A program made the position numbers and the translations under genes. 64,000 nt of DNA from Sphingomonas sp. PP-CC-1A-547 (GTDB taxonomy: Bacteria; Pseudomonadota; Alphaproteobacteria; Sphingomonadales; Sphingomonadaceae). The stretch covers positions 558,001 to 622,000 of the forward strand of contig NZ_RAPZ01000011.1 of assembly GCF_003610375.1 (NCBI RefSeq). Reading direction: 5' to 3'. The notes below the pieces were generated by a model that saw only the letters and a list, made by a program, of their open reading frames with translations, made no database searches and was not told where the DNA came from. Position 1 is the stretch's first letter; the number at the start of each line of letters is the position of its first letter. Shown here one piece after another: positions 29,047-38,127 of this stretch.

Positions 29047-29463
29047 ATGCGCCAATCCACCACTATCCTAACCCTTAACACAACCCGCCAAGGCCTCGTT
29101 GATGTCACCGACCAGATCGTCCGCTGGCTCCGCGAACAGCAAATGACGGAAGGTTTGCTGACGGTATTCTGCCGCCACACCTCCGCCTCTCTCCTCATCC
29201 AGGAAAACGCCGCGCCCGAAGTCCGGACCGACCTGGAAGCCTATTTCGCCCGCATAGCGCCCGAATCGCGAGAGTATCTCCACGACGATGAAGGCCCTGA
29301 CGACATGCCAGCCCACCTCCGCACCGCGCTCACGCAGGTCCAGCTGGCGATCCCGCTGATCGACGGCCGACTCGCGCTCGGCACATGGCAGGGCATCTAC
29401 CTGTTCGAGCATCGCCGCCGCCCACATCACCGCACATTGGCGCTTCACTTGATCGGCGTTTAG
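29047..29463 (+). CDS. yjbQ: YjbQ family protein (UPF0047, secondary thiamine-phosphate synthase-like)
   Basis: The 138-residue product matches the YjbQ family: LTVFCRHTSASLLIQENAAPEVRTDLE near residues 38-62, the acidic HDDEGPDDMPAHLRTAL block, and the closing WQGIYLFEHR. The conserved histidines and acids form a metal-like pocket in known structures. Family members can weakly replace thiamine-phosphate synthase in vivo, but the true role is unknown. Start ATG 29047 lies right after a repeat-filled gap and no clear promoter was seen. No operon partner. Confidence 0.92.
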   Translation: MRQSTTILTLNTTRQGLVDVTDQIVRWLREQQMTEGLLTVFCRHTSASLLIQENAAPEVRTDLEAYFARIAPESREYLHDDEGPDDMPAHLRTALTQVQLAIPLIDGRLALGTWQGIYLFEHRRRPHHRTLALHLIGV

Positions 29464-29584
29464 ACGAATCGTGAAAAATGAGTCAGTAAGGTGGCGCATT
29501 GGAGCGAACCCGTTCATCAACCGTTCCACCACTGACGGCTAATAAGAGGCGTTTCGCCGCACTCGCCGCGAACGGAGACATACC

Positions 29585-30211
29585 ATGTTCATGAAACCTG
29601 GTCGCAAGGTCGCATTGGCAGCGCTCGCAACGGGCGCTCTATTGCTGGCCGGTTGCGCGACCGAGACCACCTATCGGCCGGCGACGGGCCAGGGGTTCAG
29701 CCGCACCGGTTATAGCGACCGGCAGGTAGAGCCGGGCCGCTTCCTCGTCAGCTTCGCCGGTAACAGCGTGACATCGCGTGATACCGTCGAGCGTTACCTG
29801 TTCTTCCGCGCGGCCGAACTGACGTTGCAGAATGGCTACGACTACTATCTGATGGCCGACCGCGACACCAACCTCCAGTCGCGGACCTACTCGACGCCGG
29901 GGATCGGTGGCGGGTTCGGCTATGGCGGCTTCGGCGGCTATTGGGGTCCGTCGTGGCGATATTACGGTCGCGGATTCGGCTGGCGCAACTGGAGCCCGTA
30001 TGGCGGCTTCGGCGGTGGTTTCGGCGGCGGCTATGGCGGGTTCGGTGGTGGCCCATGGGGCAACGACTTCGATATCCGCACGATCGACCGGTATGAGGCG
30101 ACTGCGGAGATCGTGATGCGCAAGGGCCCGATCCCGCGCGACAACATTCGGGCGTTTGACGCACGCAAGGTTGTCGACAGCATCGGACCGAGCGTCGTGC
30201 TGCCGAAGTAA
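29585..30211 (+). CDS. Glycine-rich outer-membrane lipoprotein-like protein
   Basis: The 208-residue product has a lipoprotein signal with lipobox LLAGC (lipidated Cys24). Residues about 40-95 (YSDRQVEPGRFLVSFAGNS, then RAAELTLQNGYDYYLMADRD) resemble the small CC0125/CC1285-type lipoproteins of alphaproteobacteria. A Gly/Phe/Tyr-rich segment (about 102-158, with repeated YGGFGG and GGFGGG) interrupts the domain before the C-terminal strand region EATAEIVMRKG. The Gly-rich insert probably forms a flexible loop. No function is known. A terminator follows, so it is probably monocistronic. Confidence 0.8.
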   Translation: MFMKPGRKVALAALATGALLLAGCATETTYRPATGQGFSRTGYSDRQVEPGRFLVSFAGNSVTSRDTVERYLFFRAAELTLQNGYDYYLMADRDTNLQSRTYSTPGIGGGFGYGGFGGYWGPSWRYYGRGFGWRNWSPYGGFGGGFGGGYGGFGGGPWGNDFDIRTIDRYEATAEIVMRKGPIPRDNIRAFDARKVVDSIGPSVVLPK

Positions 30212-30231
30212 GCGCTTCTTTGCGAACGAAA

Positions 30232-30269
30232 AAAGGCCGGGCTACGTTCACAGGTAGTCCGGCATTTTT
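30232..30269 (+). terminator. Rho-independent terminator after the glycine-rich lipoprotein
   Basis: GCCGGGCTAC pairs with GTAGTCCGGC (one G-U pair) and is followed by ATTTTTG; an A run precedes the stem, so it may also act for mfd on the other strand. Confidence 0.8.
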
Positions 30270-30280
30270 GTTACGCTGCT

Positions 30281-30380
30281 CCCTCTCCCCTTCGGGGAGA
30301 GGGCCCGGGGAGAGGGGCAGTTGGGAAGCGCAGCGCTCGCGGCGCCCCTCACCCAACCCTCTCCCCGAAGGGGAGAGGGC
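30281..30380. repeat. Paired-palindrome repeat (family A, CCCTCTCCCC type)
   Basis: CCCTCTCCCCTTCGGGGAGAG and CCCTCTCCCCGAAGGGGAGAG flank a core with AAGCGCAGCGCT, related to the units at 14364-14464 and 33874-33974. It lies between the convergent lipoprotein and mfd genes. Confidence 0.8.
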
Positions 30381-30390
30381 TAACAAGAAG

Positions 30391-33300
30391 CTAGCCCGCC
30401 GCCTTCGCCAACCCCTTCGACAGCTGTAGCGCGCCGTGCAGCCGAGCCTTCGGATCGCCCCAAGCGCGTTGCAGCACCAGCTTGCTATCCGGCCGCAACC
30501 GCGCGACCCCGTTCAAGCGCTCTACATACGCCAGCAGCTTGTCGATGTTCGGCGGCTTGTCGTCGTGGAACGACACGAGCACGCCCTTCGGCCCGACGTC
30601 GATCTTCGATACGCACGCGCGCTTGGCGTTCAGCTTGATCTCGATGACCTTGATCAAATTCTCCGTCGCATCCGGCAGCGGGCCGAAGCGGTCGATCATC
30701 TCGGCGGCGAACGCCTCGATCTCCTGACCCTCGTCGAGATCGTTGAGGCGACGATACAGCCCCATCCGCAGGTCGAGATCGGGCACGTAATCCTCAGGAA
30801 TGAGGATCGGCGCATCCACCGTGATCTGCGGCGAGAAATCGCGCGGCCGCGACGAGGCCATGCCGCCGGCCTTGGCGTCCATGATCGCCTCCTCCAGCAT
30901 CGCCTGGTAGAGTTCGAAGCCGACCTCCTTGATATGCCCGGTCTGCTCGTCGCCGAGCATGTTGCCCGCGCCGCGGATATCCAGATCGTGGCTTGCCAGC
31001 TGGAAGCCAGCCCCGAGCGAATCGAGATCGGACAGCACCTTCAGCCGCTTCTCCGCGGTCACCGTCATCTGTCGCTCGGGCGGCGTCACGAGATACGCGT
31101 ACGCACGCGTCTTCGAGCGACCGACGCGCCCGCGCAACTGGTACAGCTGGGCGAGGCCGAAGCGGTCGGCGCGGTGGACGATCATCGTGTTGGCGGACGC
31201 GATGTCGATCCCGCTCTCGATGATCGTGGTCGAGACGAGCACCTCGAACTTCTTGTCGTAGAACGCCGACATGCGCTCCTCGACCTCGGTCGGCGACATC
31301 TGGCCGTGCGCGACGACAAAGCGGATCTCGGGCACCTGTTCGCGCAGGAAATCCTCGATCTCGGGCAGGTCTGCGACGCGCGGCGTGACGACGAAACTCT
31401 GCCCGCCGCGGTAATGCTCGCGCAGCAACGCCTCGCGCAGCACGACCGGGTCGAACGGCATGATGTACGTCCGCACCGCGAGGCGATCGACCGGCGGGGT
31501 CTGGATCACCGACAGCTCGCGGATGCCCGACATCGCCATCTGCAACGTGCGCGGGATTGGCGTCGCGGTCAGCGTCAGCATGTGGACGTCCGCCCGCAGC
31601 GCCTTCAGCCGCTCCTTGTGGGTCACGCCAAAGCGCTGCTCCTCGTCGACCACGACCAGCCCGAGCCGCTTGAAGTCGATATTCTTCGCCAGCAGCGCGT
31701 GCGTGCCGATGACGACGTCGATCGTGCCGTTCGCGAGGCCCTCCTTGGTCGCCTTCGCCTCGCTCGCGGTGACGAGCCGCGACAAGCGGCCCATGTTCAT
31801 CGGGAAGCCTTCGAAGCGGGCGACGAAGTTGTTGTAATGCTGGCGCGCGAGCAAGGTGGTCGGGCAGACGATCGCGACCTGCTTGCCACCCATCGCCGCG
31901 ACGAATGCGGCCCGCAGCGCGACCTCGGTCTTGCCGAAGCCGACGTCACCGACCACCAGCCGGTCCATCGGCTTGCCCGCCGCGAGATCGCCCAGCACGT
32001 CCTCGATCGCGCGGTCCTGGTCCTCGGTTTCCTCGTACGGGAAACGGTCGACGAAGCTTGGATAGCCGCTCGCATCGGGTTCGAGCACGTCGCCCGGATG
32101 CAGCGCGCGTTCGGCGGCGGTCGCGATGAGTTCGCCGGCGATCTCGCGGATCCGCTCCTTCATCTTCGATTTCCGGCGCTGCCAGCCTTCGCCGCCGAGC
32201 CGGTCGAGCGTCGCGCCTTCCTCGGACGATCCGTAGCGCGAGAGCACGTCGATATTCTCGACCGGCACGTAGAGCTTGTCGCCGCCGGCATAGCTGAGCG
32301 CGACGCAATCGTGCGGGCTCTGGCCGACCGGGATCGAGGTCAGCCCCTCGTAGCGCCCGATGCCGTGCTCGGTGTGGACGACCAGATCGCCCGGTGTCAG
32401 CGTCGCGAGTTCGGCGAGGAAGGCGTCGGCGGATTTCTTGCGCTTCTTGCGGTGGACGAGGCGGTCGCCGAGCATGTCCTGCTCGGTGAGGACCGCGATC
32501 CCCGGGGCGGTGAAGCCGTGATCGAGCGGCAGGACGATCAGCGCGACGCCGAAGCTGCGCGCGGTGTCGGCGATGCCGAGCGCGTCCTGCCAGGTCTCGG
32601 CGTGCTTGCCGCCTTTCATGCCGTGGTCGGCAAGCAGGCTCCCCAAGCGTTCACGTGCGCCGATCGAGTAGCTCGCGAGGATCGGTTTCCGTCCCTGCTT
32701 GCGCAGTTTCTCGACGTGATCCGCGACGGCTTCATAGATGTTCGCTTGCGCTGCGCGCTCGGGGCCGAAATCGCGCGGGCCGTCGACGTCGAAGTCGAGC
32801 ACGGTGTCGCTCGGCGGCTCGTGGAACGGCGAGGTGATGTGCGCGGCGAAGGCCTCGACGCCGCCGGACCATTCCTGCGCATCTAGATACAGCGCCTTGG
32901 CGGGCATCGGTCTGTAGCTGCCGGGTTGGGCGGCCTCGGCGCGCTTGCGGTTCTCGTAATAGTCGGCAATCGATTCGAGCCGGCTTTCCACCGCCGCGGC
33001 GACGCCGTTGTCGCGGACCACGACGTCGTCGGAGCTGAGATGGTCGAACAACGTCGCCATCTTCTCTTCGAACAGCGGTAGCCAATGCTCCATGCCCGCG
33101 ATGCGGCGGCCTTCGGAGATCGCCTGGTACATCGGATCGCCGGTCGCGGTCGCCCCGAACGCATCGCGGTAGCGGGTGCGGAAGCGCTTGATCGAATCGT
33201 CGTCGAGCAATGCCTCGGAGGCGGGGAGCAGAACGAAGCCGTTGATCCGCCCGGTGGTGCGCTGGTCGGCCGCGTCGAACGTGCGGACGCTCTCGATCTC

Positions 33301-33861
33301 GTCGCCGAAGAAATCGAGGCGCAGCGCGTGGTCTTCGCCCGACGGGTACAGGTCGACGATCCCGCCGCGCACCGCATATTCGCCTTGGTCGTGCACCGTG
33401 TCGGTGCGGACATAGCCGTTCGCCTGGAGCAGCATGGCGAGCTTGTCGCGGCCGATCCGTTCGCCGGGCGCGAGCCGCGCGACGAGCTGGCGGATGCGGA
33501 ACGGGGTGAGGACGCGCTGGGTCGCGGCGTTGGCGGTGGTCAGCAGGAGCTGCGGACCCTTGGGCTTGCCTTGCAGCCGTTGGAGCGCGGCGACACGCTC
33601 GGCCATGATGCGGAGCGTCGGCGAGGCGCGGTCGTAGGGGAGGCAGTCCCAGGCCGGGAAGCTCAGCACTTCGAGATCGGGTGCGAAATAGGCTGCGGTC
33701 GAGGCGACCGCGCGCATCGCAGCATCGTCCGGCGCGATGAACACCGCACGCGTCTTCGCGGCGCGTGCAAGGTCGGCGAGCAGCGACGGCTGGAAGCCGG
33801 ACGGCACGCCGGACAGGATCAGCGGGGTTTTCGCGGAAAGGATCGTCTTGAGGTCTGGCAT
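30391..33861 (-). CDS. mfd: Transcription-repair coupling factor Mfd
   Basis: Mfd removes RNA polymerase stalled at DNA lesions and recruits UvrA. The 1156-residue protein begins at ATG 33861; the 28 extra upstream codons come from a palindromic repeat. The N-terminal third holds UvrB-like homology, followed by the CarD-like polymerase-interaction domain (GDLVVHTEHGIGRYEGL), the RecG-like motor with Walker A VGDVGFGKTE, motif II VVDEEQRFG, TATPIPRTLQMAMSG, and motif VI QLRGRVGRS. The C-terminal regulatory domain is present. It is preceded on the same strand by sdhE, separated by a family A repeat. Confidence 0.97.
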   Translation of the reverse strand: MPDLKTILSAKTPLILSGVPSGFQPSLLADLARAAKTRAVFIAPDDAAMRAVASTAAYFAPDLEVLSFPAWDCLPYDRASPTLRIMAERVAALQRLQGKPKGPQLLLTTANAATQRVLTPFRIRQLVARLAPGERIGRDKLAMLLQANGYVRTDTVHDQGEYAVRGGIVDLYPSGEDHALRLDFFGDEIESVRTFDAADQRTTGRINGFVLLPASEALLDDDSIKRFRTRYRDAFGATATGDPMYQAISEGRRIAGMEHWLPLFEEKMATLFDHLSSDDVVVRDNGVAAAVESRLESIADYYENRKRAEAAQPGSYRPMPAKALYLDAQEWSGGVEAFAAHITSPFHEPPSDTVLDFDVDGPRDFGPERAAQANIYEAVADHVEKLRKQGRKPILASYSIGARERLGSLLADHGMKGGKHAETWQDALGIADTARSFGVALIVLPLDHGFTAPGIAVLTEQDMLGDRLVHRKKRKKSADAFLAELATLTPGDLVVHTEHGIGRYEGLTSIPVGQSPHDCVALSYAGGDKLYVPVENIDVLSRYGSSEEGATLDRLGGEGWQRRKSKMKERIREIAGELIATAAERALHPGDVLEPDASGYPSFVDRFPYEETEDQDRAIEDVLGDLAAGKPMDRLVVGDVGFGKTEVALRAAFVAAMGGKQVAIVCPTTLLARQHYNNFVARFEGFPMNMGRLSRLVTASEAKATKEGLANGTIDVVIGTHALLAKNIDFKRLGLVVVDEEQRFGVTHKERLKALRADVHMLTLTATPIPRTLQMAMSGIRELSVIQTPPVDRLAVRTYIMPFDPVVLREALLREHYRGGQSFVVTPRVADLPEIEDFLREQVPEIRFVVAHGQMSPTEVEERMSAFYDKKFEVLVSTTIIESGIDIASANTMIVHRADRFGLAQLYQLRGRVGRSKTRAYAYLVTPPERQMTVTAEKRLKVLSDLDSLGAGFQLASHDLDIRGAGNMLGDEQTGHIKEVGFELYQAMLEEAIMDAKAGGMASSRPRDFSPQITVDAPILIPEDYVPDLDLRMGLYRRLNDLDEGQEIEAFAAEMIDRFGPLPDATENLIKVIEIKLNAKRACVSKIDVGPKGVLVSFHDDKPPNIDKLLAYVERLNGVARLRPDSKLVLQRAWGDPKARLHGALQLSKGLAKAAG

Positions 33862-33873
33862 TGGCTTCCTAAA

Positions 33874-33974
33874 GCCCTCTCCCCGCCGGGGAGAGGGTTG
33901 GGTGAGGGGCTGTTCTAGGCGCTGCGCTGCTTGGCTGCCCCTCACCCCGACCCTCTCCCCGCAGGGGGAGAGGG
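33874..33974. repeat. Paired-palindrome repeat (family A) between sdhE and mfd
   Basis: CCCTCTCCCCGCCGGGGAGAG and CCCTCTCCCCGCAGGGGGAGAG enclose a core with GGCGCTGCGCTGCTT, the reverse complement of the core in the unit at 14364-14464. It begins about 12 bases upstream of the mfd start, so it will be transcribed in any sdhE-mfd message. Confidence 0.8.
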
Positions 33975-33982
33975 AGACGAAG

Positions 33983-34249
33983 TTACTTCACGACCGTCAC
34001 ATAGTTGATGTCGCGCATCGCCTGCATCATCGGGCCGTCCCATTCGGGCGGGCACACGATCGAGCCGATCGCCCAGCCCATGATGTCGACGTCCTGTTCC
34101 TCCAGCAGCGCCTCGAACCAGTCGAGCTCTTCCGGCGTCCACGTCCGGCCATAGGTCGCGAAGAAGCCGCCGATCATCATGTCGGCTTCGCGCGTGCCGC
34201 GGTGCGAGCTGCGAAAGCCCAGGCGCTTGAGGCGGGTCTCGTGGTCCAT
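33983..34249 (-). CDS. sdhE: FAD assembly factor SdhE
   Basis: SdhE (SDH assembly factor 2 family) promotes covalent attachment of FAD to the succinate dehydrogenase flavoprotein. The 88-residue product carries the invariant RGTREAD motif at residues 17-23, with the typical LLEEQDVDIMGWAIG segment near the middle. I chose ATG 34249 (MDHETRL) over ATG 34264 because it gives the usual length. It is divergent from recG and upstream of mfd, a neighbourhood I recall as common in alphaproteobacteria. No sdh gene is in the window. Confidence 0.94.
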   Translation of the reverse strand: MDHETRLKRLGFRSSHRGTREADMMIGGFFATYGRTWTPEELDWFEALLEEQDVDIMGWAIGSIVCPPEWDGPMMQAMRDINYVTVVK

Positions 34250-34322
34250 CGTATCTCCAAACACGAAGAGCCGGCGACCCGCTGGCGGCGGGCGTCGGCT
34301 AGGCTATAGAGGCCAGATAGTC

Positions 34323-36374
34323 ATGCGACCCGAAATCCTCAATCCGCTGTTCGCCGAAACCCTCGTCCTGAAGGGGGTGGGGCCCGCGCTCGCCAAGCCG
34401 CTCGACCGGCTCGGGCTAGCGCGCGTCGTCGATGTCGCCTTCCATCTGCCGACCGGCTACGTCGATCGCCTGCCACGCACCGAGCTGATGTCGAGCGATG
34501 CCGGGCGGATCATCACGATCACGCTGACTCCGCGCGACTACAGGATCAGTGCGGGGCGGGGGCCTACGCGGGTGCAGGCGACCGACGAGCTTGGCAATTA
34601 CGTCAGCCTGGTCTTTTTCGGCGGGAGTTCCGGTTGGGCGAAGAAACTTCTCCCGATCGGCGAGGCCAAGCGCGTCTCCGGGCGGCTGGACGAATACGGG
34701 CAGGAATTGCAGATCGTCCATCCCGACATCGTTGAACCGGACGAGGAGTTGCGCGAGCGCGAGCCGATCTATCCGCTGTCGGAAGGCCTCACGTCGCGGC
34801 GGCTGGCGGCACTGACCACGCAGGCGGTCGCGCGCGCGCCGGACCTGCCCGAGTGGATCGAGCCGGGGCTGAAGGCGAAACGCGAATGGCCGGGCTGGCA
34901 CGAATCACTCGCGCGCATCCACACCGACCCGTCGGACGCAAAGGCGCGCGAACGGCTCGCCTATGACGAGGTGTTCGCAAACCAGTTGGCGATGACGATC
35001 GTCCGCGCCGATACCCGCAAGCGCCGAGGCCGTGCGTTGCAGGGCGACGGCCGGTTGCGCGATATGCTGAAGCTGCCCTACACGCTGACCGGCGCGCAAT
35101 CGCGTACCGTCGGCGAGATCGAGGGCGATCTCGCGCAGACCGCGCCAATGCTGCGGTTGCTGCAAGGCGATGTCGGTTCCGGCAAGACGCTTGTCGCGGC
35201 GATGGCCATGCTGATCGCGGTCGAGGCCGGTGCGCAGGCGGCGATGCTCGCACCCACCGAAATCCTCGCGCGCCAGCATTACGAGACGCTGCGGAAAACG
35301 CTCGCCGGCCTGCCGATCGAGATCGGCGTGCTCACCGGTCGCGACAAGGGGCGCGTGCGCGAGGCGACGCTGATGGCGCTGGCGAGTGGCGAGATCGACA
35401 TCCTCGTTGGCACGCACGCGATCTTCCAGGATGCGGTCGGCTACAAGGACCTGGGTCTGGTGGTGGTGGACGAGCAGCACCGCTTCGGTGTCGCACAGCG
35501 AATGACGTTGCAGGCGAAAGGCGTCGCCCCGCCACACCTTCTCGCGATGACTGCGACGCCGATCCCGCGCACGCTGACGCTCGCGCAGTACGGCGAAATG
35601 GATGTCAGCCGCCTCGACGAGATGCCGCCGGGGCGCCAGCCGATCGAGACGCGCGTTATCTCCGAGGACCGGCTCGACGACGTGGTCAACGCACTCGGCC
35701 GGCATCTCGCGGATGGCGGGCAGGCCTATTGGGTATGCCCGTTGGTCGAGGAGAGCGAGAAGAGCGACCTCGCCGCTGCCGAGATGCGCGCCGAAACGCT
35801 GCGCGCCCGGTTCGGCGACAAGGTCGCGCTTGTCCACGGCCGCATGAAGCCCGCGGAGAAGGACGCGGTGATGGCCGAGTTCTCCGCCGCGCACACGTCG
35901 GTCCTCGTCGCGACGACGGTGATCGAGGTGGGCGTCGACGTCCCCAACGCCACGCTAATCGTGATCGAGCACGCCGACCGCTTCGGCCTTGCCCAGCTCC
36001 ACCAGCTCCGCGGGCGGGTAGGGCGCGGCACCGGGCGGTCGATCTGCCTGCTGATGCGCGGCTCGTCGCTCAGCGAAACGTCGCGCGCGCGCCTCGCGCT
36101 GATGCGCGAGACCAACGACGGCTTCCGCATCGCCGAGGAGGATTTGCGGCTGCGGGGTGCGGGCGAACTGCTCGGCACGAAACAGTCGGGCGAGATGGCG
36201 TTCCGGCTCGCAACGCCGGACATGATGGCCGACCTGCTGCAATGCGCGCACGACGACGCGCGCCTGCTGATCGACCGCGACGGTGGATTGGAGGGACCGC
36301 GAGGACAGGCGGCGCGGACAGCGCTCTATCTGTTCGACCGCGACGCCGGCGTGGCGCTGCTCCGCTCCGGCTGA
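34323..36374 (+). CDS. recG: ATP-dependent DNA helicase RecG
   Basis: RecG remodels stalled replication forks and branch-migrates Holliday junctions. From ATG 34323 the product has 683 residues, the normal length. The N-terminal wedge (OB) domain holds VLKGVGPALAKPL, then the helicase core: Walker A LLQGDVGSGKT, motif II VVDEQHRFG, TATPIPRTL, QLRGRVGRG. The open frame extends 48 codons upstream into sdhE on the opposite strand, but those residues do not fit. It faces sdhE across a gap of about 70 bases that should contain both promoters. Confidence 0.97.
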   Translation: MRPEILNPLFAETLVLKGVGPALAKPLDRLGLARVVDVAFHLPTGYVDRLPRTELMSSDAGRIITITLTPRDYRISAGRGPTRVQATDELGNYVSLVFFGGSSGWAKKLLPIGEAKRVSGRLDEYGQELQIVHPDIVEPDEELREREPIYPLSEGLTSRRLAALTTQAVARAPDLPEWIEPGLKAKREWPGWHESLARIHTDPSDAKARERLAYDEVFANQLAMTIVRADTRKRRGRALQGDGRLRDMLKLPYTLTGAQSRTVGEIEGDLAQTAPMLRLLQGDVGSGKTLVAAMAMLIAVEAGAQAAMLAPTEILARQHYETLRKTLAGLPIEIGVLTGRDKGRVREATLMALASGEIDILVGTHAIFQDAVGYKDLGLVVVDEQHRFGVAQRMTLQAKGVAPPHLLAMTATPIPRTLTLAQYGEMDVSRLDEMPPGRQPIETRVISEDRLDDVVNALGRHLADGGQAYWVCPLVEESEKSDLAAAEMRAETLRARFGDKVALVHGRMKPAEKDAVMAEFSAAHTSVLVATTVIEVGVDVPNATLIVIEHADRFGLAQLHQLRGRVGRGTGRSICLLMRGSSLSETSRARLALMRETNDGFRIAEEDLRLRGAGELLGTKQSGEMAFRLATPDMMADLLQCAHDDARLLIDRDGGLEGPRGQAARTALYLFDRDAGVALLRSG

Positions 36375-36378
36375 GCCG

Positions 36379-36696
36379 TCAGCTGTTGCGGATCATCACC
36401 GTGAGCATCGTGTAATATTCGGCGAGCGGGATCGTCCGTTCGAGCTCGCAGCCGATCCGACCGCCGAGCGACCAGCGTACGACCGCGTCGACATAGCCGA
36501 AGATCGGCAGGCGAATCCGCAATCGATCGCCCGCGGCCGGATCGCTATCGCACCGTGCCATCAGGCCGTTGGCGGACATGTTGACCAGCACCAGCTTGAC
36601 CATGCGGTCGTCGCCGTCGAGCGCATGCGTGCGGTGCATCACTTCGTCGCGGGGCTCGCCGCGCGCATCGCGAACGGCCATTGCGTAGCGTGGCAT
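36379..36696 (-). CDS. PilZ domain protein
   Basis: The 105-residue single-domain PilZ protein is predicted to bind cyclic di-GMP: an RxxxR motif (RGEPR) in the N-terminal strand is followed some 25 residues later by NMSANG, matching the consensus (D/N)xSxxG. ATG 36696 is chosen because AGGGGAG lies about seven bases upstream; an ATG at 36720 is possible but lacks this. It converges with recG, with only four bases between the stops. The downstream target is unknown. A second PilZ gene is at 43861. Confidence 0.88.
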   Translation of the reverse strand: MPRYAMAVRDARGEPRDEVMHRTHALDGDDRMVKLVLVNMSANGLMARCDSDPAAGDRLRIRLPIFGYVDAVVRWSLGGRIGCELERTIPLAEYYTMLTVMIRNS

Positions 36697-36803
36697 CGAT
36701 CGCTCCCCTGGAATAACCATCCCGCCTGTGTACGGCGCGCGGCGTGAACCCGATACGAACGGTGATACTTAACGCGACGTTCTTCGAAACGAGAATGCCT
36801 CTA

Positions 36804-38027
36804 TTACGAGGGGGTTAGCATCCCATGTCGTTTCTTGCCGAGGCTGAGCCGGACGGGCGACGCGACGTCGATGCTGGTGGTGGCCTCGCGGACGGCCTCG
36901 CCATCGACACGCACCGCGCCCTCGGCGATCTTCCGACGAGCCTCGCCGTTGGAGGCGACGAAGCCGAGCCCGACCAGTGCCTCGACGACACCGATCGAGC
37001 CACCGGAAACGGCGTAGCTCGGCAGCGAGTCGCCCGACGCGCCTTCCTCGAACGTCTTCCGCGCAGTCTCAGCGGCCTGTTCGGCGGCATCCCGACCACG
37101 GCACATTGCGGTCGCTTCGTTGGCAAGCACGATCTTGGCGGCGTTGATCTCCGCGCCCTCGAGCGCTTCGAGACGCGCGATCTCGTCGAGCGGGAGGTCG
37201 GTGAACAGCTTCAGGAAGCGGCCGACGTCGCGGTCGTCGGTGTTGCGCCAGAACTGCCAGTAATCGAAGTGCGGCAACTGGTCCTCGTGCAGCCAGACAG
37301 CACCCGACATCGTCTTGCCCATCTTGCCGCCGTCCGCGGTCGTGATCAGCGGGGTGGTGACACCGTAGACCTCGGTCGAATCCATGCGGCGCGCGAGTTC
37401 GATGCCGTTGACGATATTGCCCCATTGATCCGAGCCGCCCATCTGCAACCGGCATTCGGCACGGCGCGACAGTTCGAGAAAGTCGTACGCCTGGAGGATC
37501 ATGTAGTTGAATTCGAGGAAGCTCAGCGACTGTTCGCGGTCGAGGCGGAGCTTGACCGAGTCGAACGCGAGCATCCGGTTGACCGAGAAATGCTGGCCGA
37601 CGTCGCGCAGGAACGGGATGTATTCGAGCGCGTCGAGCCATTCCGCGTTGTCGAGCATCACCGCGTCCGTCGGCCCATCGCCGAACGTCAGGAAGCGTTC
37701 GAAGATGCGGCGGATCGAGGCGACGTTGGCCTTGATCCCGTCCTCGCCGAGCAGCTTGCGCGCTTCGTCCTTGAAGCTCGGGTCGCCGATCTTGCCGGTG
37801 CCGCCGCCCATCAGGACGATCGGCTTGTGCCCGGTCTGCTGGAGCCGACGGAGCAGCATGATCTGGACCAGGCTGCCGACGTGCAGCGACGGCGCGGTTG
37901 GATCGAAGCCGATATAGCCGGGCACGACCTGCTTGCCCGCGAGCGCATCGAGCGCGGCCGCGTCGGTCATCTGGTGGACATAGCCGCGCGAGGTCAGCGT
38001 GGTGAGCAGGTCGGACTGGTAGGTCAT
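36804..38027 (-). CDS. tyrS: Tyrosyl-tRNA synthetase
   Basis: This class I synthetase charges tRNA-Tyr. The 407-residue product has the HIGH-type motif as HVGS (residues 49-52), GGSDQWGNI in the tyrosine pocket, and a KMSKS-type KMGKT near residue 235. A C-terminal S4-like RNA-binding domain (about 340-407, [17 protein letters not shown]) ends the protein. Translation from ATG 38027 gives the family N-terminus; the long upstream frame runs across a repeat and into the neighbouring nlpD-like gene. It is probably monocistronic or read through from nlpD. Confidence 0.97.
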   Translation of the reverse strand: MTYQSDLLTTLTSRGYVHQMTDAAALDALAGKQVVPGYIGFDPTAPSLHVGSLVQIMLLRRLQQTGHKPIVLMGGGTGKIGDPSFKDEARKLLGEDGIKANVASIRRIFERFLTFGDGPTDAVMLDNAEWLDALEYIPFLRDVGQHFSVNRMLAFDSVKLRLDREQSLSFLEFNYMILQAYDFLELSRRAECRLQMGGSDQWGNIVNGIELARRMDSTEVYGVTTPLITTADGGKMGKTMSGAVWLHEDQLPHFDYWQFWRNTDDRDVGRFLKLFTDLPLDEIARLEALEGAEINAAKIVLANEATAMCRGRDAAEQAAETARKTFEEGASGDSLPSYAVSGGSIGVVEALVGLGFVASNGEARRKIAEGAVRVDGEAVREATTSIDVASPVRLSLGKKRHGMLTPS

Positions 38028-38040
38028 GGTGCGTCTCGTT

Positions 38041-38124
38041 CCCCTTCCGCTTGCGGGAGGGGTTAGGGGAGGGGCTTGCAGGCTCCCATGCCCTCCCCCG
38101 ACCCCTCCCGCAAGCGGGAGGGGA
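38041..38124. repeat. Paired-palindrome repeat (family A, CCCTTCCGCTTGCGGGAGGGG type)
   Basis: CCCCTTCCGCTTGCGGGAGGGG and CCCCTCCCGCAAGCGGGAGGGG bracket a core of about 40 bases. It lies between tyrS and the nlpD-like gene; a close relative is at 50802-50913. Confidence 0.78.
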
Positions 38125-38127
38125 GAA

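Noticed and set aside
30436..32886. Antisense open frame of 816 codons over mfd
   Set aside because: Same codon-bias shadow; mfd on the other strand has all motifs.
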